Part shown: piece by piece, positions 57,301-64,000 of the stretch
How positions within the stretch are numbered: the first letter of the stretch is position 1
Layout: every line of letters begins with the position of its first letter
DNA from: Edaphochlamys debaryana
Lineage: Eukaryota > Chlorophyta > Chlorophyceae > Chlamydomonadales
Reading direction: 5' to 3'
Length of the DNA: 64,000 nt
NCBI GenBank assembly: GCA_016858145.1
Contig: JAEHOE010000065.1
Location: forward strand, 310,001-374,000
Position numbers and translations under genes: made by a program
The notes under the pieces: model-generated
What the model saw: only the letters and a program-made list of their open reading frames with translations
The model's database searches: none
Told to the model about the DNA's origin: nothing

Positions 57301-59250
57301 AGCGACAGATACTCACGCCGAGTACGTCCAGGACTGCAGCAGGGCCAGGGGGGCGGACCATCGGTCGCCAAGGATGGGGGCAATCTTGTTGCAGAAGGCT
57401 GCGGGCGGGGGGCGGGGGGCGGAGGAGAGAGGAGCGGGGGGGTTTCGGAGGAGGTTGGGACGCCTGTTTGTCCCCCCCACCCTCTCATGCGCAGGTGTCT
57501 GCTTCTTCCTCCCTGGTGCCCTTTTCCCGCCAATGGCCAAGTCCGCTACCCCCCTTGCCCCCTGCCCCCCCCCCCCGGTCGGGGAGATCAGAGGCTTGAG
57601 GAGTGTGTGTGGAGGTGTGGACACGGTATCCGTCGGGAATTGTGTCTGCTTCCCCCCTTCCCGACCGCCCCCCGGCCCCCTCACTGGTGGGGTGCAGCCA
57701 GTCCTTATTGGGGTAGATGGCGAAGCCTGGGGTGGGAGGGGAAGCAAGGGTCATTCTGAGCCATCAGACATGGTGATTCCAACAATGGAGCGCTAGGGAA
57801 AGCCGGGAAAGCTGGCATGTAGTGCGGCCCAGTGCGGCCCAGCGCAGCCCGAGCCCTGGTCTAGTAGTTCTGTGTGGTCTGGTCTGGTACGGTCTGCTCT
57901 GGTTTGCTACTGAGGCCGCACCGAGAGACCTATGCTCTAGCCCAGGGCGAGTCCTGACGCTGATTAGGACCCACCCACATGCTAGTGGGCACCCACCGAA
58001 CACGCCTTATGCCCCACTTGGAATCACGCACCGAAGAAGCCGAAGAAGCCGATGAAGGGCAGCAGGCAGGCGTAGAAGAGCGCGTCGTTGGACAGGCGGT
58101 TGGCCAACTGGGTCGGGGCGGGTCGCGGGGGCGGAGGGGGGGGGGGGGCATTGGGGATGTGGGTCGGGTCGGGGCGGGGACGGAGGGGGCATTGGGGATG
58201 TGGGTCGGGGCGGGGACAGCTAGTGAGCGCCGCGCTCGAGGTGGGAGGGTTGCCAGAGCGAGACCGCGAGTGAGCGCCGCCCAGCTTTGCGTGCCGGACA
58301 GATGCATGGGCCCTAGCGACATCGCATGCCTCCGCTCCCCCGGTGGCCCCCTTCCCAGCTACCGGTATCCAGCTGCGATGCCCCCGCCGGCTTCGCCCCG
58401 CCCGCCGCACCGCTGTGTACGTCACGGTGAAGAGTACGGCAATGGGCAGGTCCAGGGTCTTGAGGAAAGGGATGGCCTCCGCTCCGGAGCCGGGGGCTGT
58501 CACCACGAGCACATCCTTGGTGTTACGGAGAATGGTGCTGGGGGAAGGGCGTGGGCGGGTGTGGGGGGGCGTGTTCTGTGTCCGTGCCCTTGAGCGTGCA
58601 ATGTGTGTAAGTGCGACGTACGTCCCAAGACAGGACGTACGTCTCAAGATAGGACGTACGTCTCAAGACATGACGTACGTCTCAAGACATGACGTACATC
58701 TCAAGATAAGCGGTGATGGATGAGTGTTAAGGAGGCCGGGGTTGGGGTAGGGAGGCGGAAGTGTGCCGGGGAGCCCCCACCCTCACCCCGGACTCGGCCT
58801 ATCCATCTCAGGCCTCATCGCACATGGCCCCGCGCAGGTGCGCCGCCGCGCCGCCCCCTCCCTTGCAATGACACCCTTCCACCCCATGCACACCGCACCC
58901 TCCCGTCGTCCACCTCGCCCGCTTTGCCCCAACGGTATCCGCCCCCCTTGCTCCCAGCTCCCTGACCGCCGAACCCTCAACAGCTACACCTACTAGTTGA
59001 AGAGGATGGCGAAGAACATGAGGCCGAGGGCGATGGCCTTCTGCCACGTCAGCAGGGTCAGGCCCAGGAAGACGGGCTTATCGATGGCGACCGTTGCGGC
59101 TGTTGCGGGGGCCGGGTTGGGCGTGGGCGCGGGTTGCTCTGGCTGTTGAGCACCCGAGCCGTTGGGTCCCGCTCCGCTGCGGCATAGCACGGCCGGTCGC
59201 GGTCGTTGGGACGGCAGGAGCGGTAGCGCGGGGCTGGAGGTCCGGATGGG
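51356..59250 (-). CDS. NTT: Plastid envelope ATP/ADP translocator (NTT / TLC family; 5' end unresolved)
   Basis: Eighteen phased minus-strand exons run 59250-58994, 58537-58411, 58107-58032, 57726-57685, 57398-57317, 57172-57138, 56783-56706, 56069-55975, 55600-55523, 55199-55142, 54606-54506, 54175-54055, 53706-53574, 53288-53213, 52762-52702, 52414-52320, 52109-52024 and 51593-51356 (612 residues). Family signatures include TILRNTKDVLVVTAPGSGAE, LFWGLANQIMTVDEAATFYP, SPYIRDLATM, QLVEVTWKSKLK, KYSLFDPCKEMAY and GKSGGAVVQQ. NTT carriers exchange cytosolic ATP for stromal ADP plus phosphate across the inner envelope through about 12 helices. The N-terminus before KPVFLGLTLLTWQKAIALG is Arg/Ser/Pro-rich with RPAVLCRSGAG, fitting a plastid transit peptide. 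The ATG is in an earlier exon not identified. The C-terminal Ala/Gln tail is variable. Several introns carry decayed exon copies and tandem duplications. Confidence 0.95.
53049..53106 (+). repeat. 29-bp tandem duplication in a translocator intron
   Basis: TCCTCGTTGCCTAACACACC plus AACACAGTG occurs at 53049 and again at 53078. Confidence 0.85.
54988..55081 (+). repeat. 41-bp tandem repeat (about 2.3 copies) in a translocator intron
   Basis: The unit starting CCCAGTCCCCTCCCCT and containing ACGCCGCCATCTTTGCC begins at 54988 and 55029, with a partial third copy from about 55070. Confidence 0.85.
56437..56581 (-). pseudogene. Decayed partial copies of translocator exon 7
   Basis: The 3' end of exon 7 (56706-56731, encoding AATFYPLFG) recurs at about 56552-56581 as AATSYSLFG with its GT donor intact, and more weakly at about 56437-56456 (CCGCTGTTAG then GTGAGG). 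Both lie in the intron after the real exon. Confidence 0.7.
57045..57082 (-). pseudogene. Decayed copy of translocator exon 6
   Basis: The sequence encodes FYLVAEMWGSV, identical in protein to exon 6 (57138-57172), but lacks both the AG acceptor and the GT donor. It lies between exons 6 and 7. Confidence 0.8.
58615..58709 (+). repeat. 19-bp palindrome-bearing tandem array in the first resolved translocator intron
   Basis: Five units begin at 58615, 58634, 58653, 58672 and 58691. Each holds GACGTACGTC (last copy GACGTACATC) followed by CTCAAGACAT-like sequence. The 10-base core is a perfect palindrome in four units. Confidence 0.9.
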
Positions 59251-61541
59251 CTGTGCGGGCGCAGGGGTAAGGGGGCGAGGAAGGGTGGAGGGTGGCGTCC
59301 GGTTGAGTGCGGAGATGGAGCTTGGCGGCAGCTAGGGTTGTGCGCCGCACGCGTCAAGCGTGAGCCAGGAGGCTTGACACAGGTGCAATAATGCATCTGC
59401 ACGCCAGCCACTGCCAGCTAGGGGCTAGCGTACGTAGAGGCCGCCGGATGCAATGGGCCCGATCGGTCAACGCGCAGCCCACCAAGGAACCCCGGCTTCT
59501 CAGACTTTCACGTGATCCGATGGTCAGGAGTCGACAGTTCGTGGCACGCCCCACCCCGCCACGTCAGAAGCATGTTGCACGCCATGCGTGAGCGAATGCC
59601 CCACCTGAGGCCTTGACACCCGCGCGACAGGAGGTATCGACATCACAGAAGTAGCGTGTACGCCAACGCTTGCGGTGTGGCGCATCCTCAAGGCTTGTGC
59701 CATCTCGCGCCGAGAATAGGCCCGTCGAAAGCTAGCCGCGAAGCGATCTAGGCGGGTGAATATTGCCTAACGCAATACAGGTAAGCTTGGCAGCGTCGAA
59801 GTCAAAGCTCAGCAAATTTAACGATTGGGGCGGCCGAGCGGGTGCGGGCGTTTGGGGGCTTGCTGAGAGTGCGGGTAGTAAGCACTAAGGGCTGATCGAA
59901 AAGGGAAAGGGGCAATAGGGCTTGCGGACGTCCGAGACGTCTTTACGGAGGCCCGCAGGATTCCGAAAAGCTGCATGGGCCTCTAAGCTGCCCGGCCCGG
60001 AGGCCCTTCGCAGTTGCTCACAGAAGATGCATCTCTACACGTCCGCGACGAGCGGGCTCGAGTCGAACGCACCGGGCAGCGCATCGGGGGTGCGAAACCT
60101 GTGCGTGTTCCTTCACCGCCCTCGACTTCCGTCGCTACCCCACTCGCCCCCGGGTCGACGCACCCCGACAACACACATGACAAAACGTAGCGATGTACTT
60201 TGCATATGACACGGCGGGTGCAACTGCGCACACGCGGTGGCGCCCCGCTGCACCGCTCGTCGCGAACCTGGCGCGCCTAGATCGCCCCTTGCCGGCACCG
60301 ACTTCCTCCCTCAGCGCGTCATAGACAGCAACCAACGGGTGGCACAGAACCTTCACCGGCCCCTTCAGGAGCCCAACACCTTCACTTCGACTCCCCAACG
60401 GCTCCCAGCCTTTCGGCTCGCCTCTTCCCACCTCACCTTATGCAACTCCCAGACTCTTAGTTCTTAACTCGTCCACAGTTACGGTATGTCGCTCCTTCCA
60501 AGCACCTGCTCCAGGCCCTCACAGCTGCCCTAACGACGATGGAAGCCGCGCAGACCCCAAGCACAGGAAGTCCACCCTTCGACGAAGAGGGTCCCTCTTT
60601 GGCTGCCGCTCGCTCAAGGCACGTGACCTCATGCCACCAACCGCACCGTCTCACTCTCACCACAACAGCCTGAGCCCCCATTCCCGGGCCCCTTCGCCCC
60701 GTGCGTCCCCAGGGGCAACGGCAGGTGCGCGGAACTCTTCGGTCCGCACAACGCCCCCCGCCACGGACTGCACCTCCCCCCGGTGTCGATGTACGTCGGG
60801 GGCTTTCGGGGGCTTCCACCGGCCGGTGCGGCAGTGTGGCGGCGGCACCGCCACCACACTGCACCGCACCGCTCAAGTCGGGGCAGGTGCCTCTTCTTCA
60901 GGAGAACATCTCCAGTGCCGTACTGCCCCGTACCAGCGCCTCACGAGGACAGATGTAGGAGGGGCCGTCACGAGGCCAGCTCCAGCCGCTCTGCCTCACG
61001 TCACGAGCACGGCTGCGGGAGAGGCCGCCGGCCCCTCAAGATGACAGCAGGGGCAGGCGCCTCCTCCTCTCACGGAAGGCCCGAGCGGAGGCTCAGCGCT
61101 CCTCGCGCGGGGGCGGGGGCCGTACTCCCGTACTCCTGCCCCTCGCGAGCACGGCTGCCCGAGAGGCCGCCGGCCCCTCACGACGACAGCTCCAGCAGGG
61201 GCAGGCACCTCCTCTCACACTCAGCTCCTCACGCGGGTGCCGTACTGCCGTACTGCCGTACTGCTGCCCCTCACGACGACAGCTCCAGCAGGGGCAGGCA
61301 CCTCCTCTCACACTCAGCTCCTCACGCGGGTGCCGTACTGCCGTACTGCCGTACTGCTGCCCCTCACGACGACAGCTCCAGCAGGGGCAGGCACCTCCTC
61401 TCACACTCAGCTCCTCACGCGGGTGCCGTACTGCCGTACTGCCGTACTGCTGCCCCTCACGACGACAGCTCCAGCAGGGGCAGGCACCTCCTCTCACACT
61501 CAGCTCCTCACGCGGGTGCCATACTGCCGTACTGCTGCCCC
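59251..61541. other. Intergenic: translocator promoter / first exon and LRR-gene 3' flank
   Basis: Should contain the missing translocator start exon (close to 59250-59600) and its promoter. From 60700 to 61541 lies a region of imperfect then regular tandem repeats next to the LRR gene stop. ORFs here (for example 60783-61655 on plus) owe their length to the repeat unit being a multiple of three. Confidence 0.4.
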
Positions 61542-61570
61542 TCACGACGACAGCTCCAGCAGGGGCAGGT
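61174..61570 (-). repeat. 93-bp minisatellite overlapping the LRR gene stop codon
   Basis: Units starting CCCCTCACGACGACAGCTCC occur at 61174, 61267, 61360, 61453 and 61538 (spacings 93, 93, 93, 85). Each ends in CCGTACTG octamer-like repeats; the 61538 unit lost one. Diverged copies continue leftward to about 61030. The rightmost unit contains the last codons and TGA of the LRR gene. Confidence 0.92.
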
Positions 61571-63570
61571 AGCGCAGCGCCTGGAGGTCCTCCAGCCGCG
61601 TCAGGAGGTGGCGGCAGCTGCGGTACGGCCAGGGGGGGAAGGAGGGGTCGGGTGAGCGGTCCTGCCAGCTTCCTGCCGCGCTTACCGTACGTTTCCCGGG
61701 CTTACACCGGTCAGCACACACACAGCCCTCAAGTTCGCTTCGCTTGATATAAACATGTGTTCAGCATGCAGCTCCCTCCCCACCTGGGCAGCGACAGGAG
61801 CGAGAGGCGCTGCAGGCCCGTGAGCTTGGACAGCTGCCCGCACAGCTCCAGGGCGGGGTCCAGGGGCTTTGGGGGGGGGGGGGGGGGGTAAGGGAGGAGA
61901 GGGTGGTGGGATTGGGGAGGGGGTGCTGGTGGTGATGGTGGTGAGGGCGGTGAAGGGGGAAGCTCACGCACGGGGGCGAGCTCATAGCTACTGCAGCAGC
62001 GCAGCGCAGCAAAGGGCGCCGTCCAGGGGCGCTCACCCCTTCCTCCGCTGCCGCCGCGAGGGTGGTGCGGCCGGCCCCGTTGGACCTCGAGCCGGGCATC
62101 TCGGGCACATTCCACCTGGTTGAGGGGCAAGGGAGGGCAGGGGGGATGCACAGAGGCGGCAGGGCGCGGTTGGGGAGGCACGGGGTCTACATTACACGAG
62201 GTGTCTGGGCAGCACACAGCACACGATCTGCGCTAGCCAGCAGCGCAGGCCAAGGCCCGCCAACATCATCCCCACCCCTCCCGCCCCACATCCCGGGCGC
62301 CCCACCTGAGCTCCCGCAGGGCTGTGAGCGAGGAGCACACGCCTATGGCGCGGGCCAGCTCCGCGCGGCGCTCGCGGCTGTCGGCAGAGTCCAGGTCCAC
62401 CACCTGGGGGCGGGGAGGGGGCGGCGGGGGTTGCGGGGGTAACCGTGTGTGTTTCGGGCGCTCCCGGGTGTCGGCAGAGTCCCGGTCCACCACGCCACGC
62501 CACGCAAGGGGGCTTGGGGGCAGGCACTGACCACACCACGCCAATCTCCCTCATTCCGCCCCCTCCTCACCAGCGTCCTCAGCTGCTCCAGCCAGCCAAC
62601 GCAGCTCAGGTCCTGCGGCGCACGGAAGGCAGTCAGAAGAATGCTCGTCGCTCTGGCATCTCACATCAGCCCTCAACCACTTCACACCACGAGCGTTCAC
62701 ACACGCGCATCCCGCCCCCTCCCTCACCGGTGGCGCCAGGTGCGTGGGCCTCCCCAGCTGCAGCTCCGTCACGAAGGGGGTGCGACCCACCACCGAGGGC
62801 AGCGCGCCGCTGGGCAGGCCGATGCTGCGCGGCGGGGGGGGGGCGGGGCGGGGGCGGGCAGGAGGAGCTCAGGAGCTATAACAGGTGCCGTAACGCACGC
62901 GATACGCGAATGTTGAGGACGGTACCAAGCGGGGGCAAGCACTGATTGTTGGAGTGCCTTCCCGCACCAGCCCGCCCTTCGCTGCGTCGAGCCTGCCCTT
63001 GTCTCACGCCCTTCACACACGCCTCCTCCGGAGCCTCGTCTCACCCCTCGACCAGGGACAGGCGCCGTAGCGAGGTCCACATGGGCCCAGGCGAGGCCGA
63101 GCTGCTGCCGGCCGCGCCCAGGTCCCCGGCCGTGATCACCAACGACACGGGCCCACCCAGGTCCAGGTACTCCAACTGCCGCGGTAAGTCGGACAGCTCG
63201 ACGGTTGAGACGCTGGCGGCGGAAGCCGAACCGCCGCGACCGCTGGCGGTTGACGGCGACTGCTCCTGGTCGTTGCCCCAGCGCAGGCTCAACCGCCGCA
63301 GGCGCGGCAGCGCCTGCGTTAGCTGAGTAATGACGGTTGGCGGCATCCGTACGAAGTGCAGCGTCAGCGCCTGCAACCGCTGCCCGTGGATCGCCAGCGC
63401 CGCCATGTCGGACGGCAGCAGGCTCAGTACGGCACGCCGTAGCATCAGCCGGTCACGTGCCAGATCTTCCAACGCCTGGGCCGCCGCCGGCATGTGCGCC
63501 GCCGCCGCCATCATCTGCGCCGCTTGGGCTCCCGGACCACCGCCGCCGCCACCGCCGCCGCCACCGCCAC

Positions 63571-63601
<31 letters not shown>

Positions 63602-64000
63602 TGGCGGATGCAGCAATGCGAATGGAACCGGTGCCGGAGCCGGGGCCGGAGCCGGGGCGGGAGCGGCGAGTGCTTGGTGTGGGGGAGGGGCCTGGGCGGC
63701 CGTCCAGGGGTTGTACGCCTGGAAGGGCCGGAAGGGCTGCACGGCGGCCGGGGCCGCCGCGGCGCCGGGCGCCGGCACGGGCTGTACCGCCGGCGGTTGG
63801 GCCGCCGGGGCCGCTTCTGGGCCCGTGCCCGGGACTTGGAAGGGCCTGTACGGCGCGGGCACGCGCGGGGCGAAGGGCGGCAGGGCCGGGTGCAAGCCGT
63901 GGGGAGGTTGGAAGGGAGCCGGGGTCGGGCTTTGGGGCACCGAAGGCGCGGGCATGGCAGCCGGCGGCGCCAGATGGCCCGGGTGGAATGCCGGGATGGA
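61542..64000 (-). CDS. Leucine-rich-repeat protein with Pro/Ala/Gly-rich N-terminus (5'-partial)
   Basis: Seven minus-strand exons, 64000-63045 (open at the window edge), 62824-62728, 62612-62571, 62403-62306, 62115-62037, 61866-61784 and 61617-61542, give 476 residues and phase correctly to TGA. The N-terminal third is Pro/Ala-rich with a Gly homopolymer of about 22 residues from GGN triplets (63538-63601). Then come LRR-like strands: LPRLRRLSLRWG, LPRQLEYLDLGG, TSLRRLSLVEG, TPFVTELQLG, LTALRELRWN, LTGLQRLSLLSLP and LQALRYLPLLELSS. LRRs form protein-binding solenoids; no F-box, kinase or membrane segment is visible, so the role is unknown. An ATG at 63955 exists, but the frame stays open to the edge. 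Its last exon ends inside a minisatellite. Confidence 0.78.
62447..62500 (-). pseudogene. Decayed copy of LRR-gene exon 4 start
   Basis: On the minus strand this encodes VVDRDSADTRERPKH, matching exon 4 (VVDLDSADSRERRAEL at 62403 downward). It lies in the intron just upstream of the true exon and has no clean continuation. Confidence 0.75.
63538..63601 (-). repeat. GGN triplet repeat encoding a glycine tract
   Basis: CCGCCGCCACC-type triplets on the plus strand encode an uninterrupted Gly run of about 22 residues in the LRR protein. Confidence 0.9.

Noticed and set aside
61174..61570. Regular repeats considered as a CRISPR array
   Set aside because: Units are contiguous with no unique spacers, the genome is eukaryotic, and the repeat overlaps a gene end.
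60783..61655. A 290-residue plus-strand ORF with 31-residue repeats
   Set aside because: It follows from a 93-bp tandem repeat, which preserves frame on both strands; no conserved domain or initiator context.

Overview
The window is nuclear DNA of a volvocine green alga (Chlamydomonas / Gonium / Volvox group). The support is strong GC richness, genes split by many short GT-AG introns, TGTAA polyadenylation signals just beyond stop codons, a pherophorin (a cell-wall / extracellular-matrix glycoprotein family of this group), an octotricopeptide-repeat (OPR-like) protein, and low-complexity Ala/Gly/Pro inserts in coding exons. I see no bacterial, viral or organellar genes, no tRNA or rRNA, and no CRISPR array. 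Gene models were built by hand from splice-site phase and family conservation. Exon lengths sum to whole codons in every resolved model.

Layout, left to right: (1) 1-4937 (+), 3' part of an OPR-like organelle RNA-binding protein. (2) 5871-8510 (-), a complete three-exon pherophorin, convergent with gene 1. (3) 10339-12838 (-), cytosolic ribosomal protein uL16 (RPL10), with one GC-AG intron. (4) 13623-about 14498 (+), mitochondrial ribosomal protein bL36m. (5) 15842-20055 and (6) 21190-26016 (+), two tandem paralogous secreted PAPS-dependent sulfotransferases. Each has 12 exons, and one intron position is private to each copy. (7) 27433-32764 (-), a 14-exon secretory atypical kinase related to the FAM20 / PI-kinase / HipA fold. 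(8) 34507-about 47400 (-), a giant PHD-finger protein with RS-rich tracts, whose last exon is 8.2 kb. (9) 47813-49624 (+), mitochondrial bL21m. (10) 51356-about 59250 (-), an 18-exon plastid ATP/ADP translocator (NTT/TLC family). (11) 61542-64000 (-), a leucine-rich-repeat protein running off the right edge.

Two functional themes appear. Genes 2, 5, 6 and 7 all act in the secretory pathway or extracellular matrix: a hydroxyproline-rich substrate, two sulfotransferases and a probable secretory kinase. Volvocine matrix glycoproteins are known to be heavily sulfated, and phosphodiester groups have been reported in them. Genes 1, 4, 9 and 10 support organelle gene expression and plastid energy exchange. 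Clustering by function is an inference; linkage may be accidental.

The unusual features are mostly structural: reciprocal intron presence/absence between the sulfotransferase paralogs, decayed exon copies inside introns of the translocator and the LRR gene, a 93-bp frame-preserving minisatellite spanning the LRR stop codon, a palindromic 19-bp array in a translocator intron, and a GGATCC-type hexamer motif found in both exons and introns of several genes.
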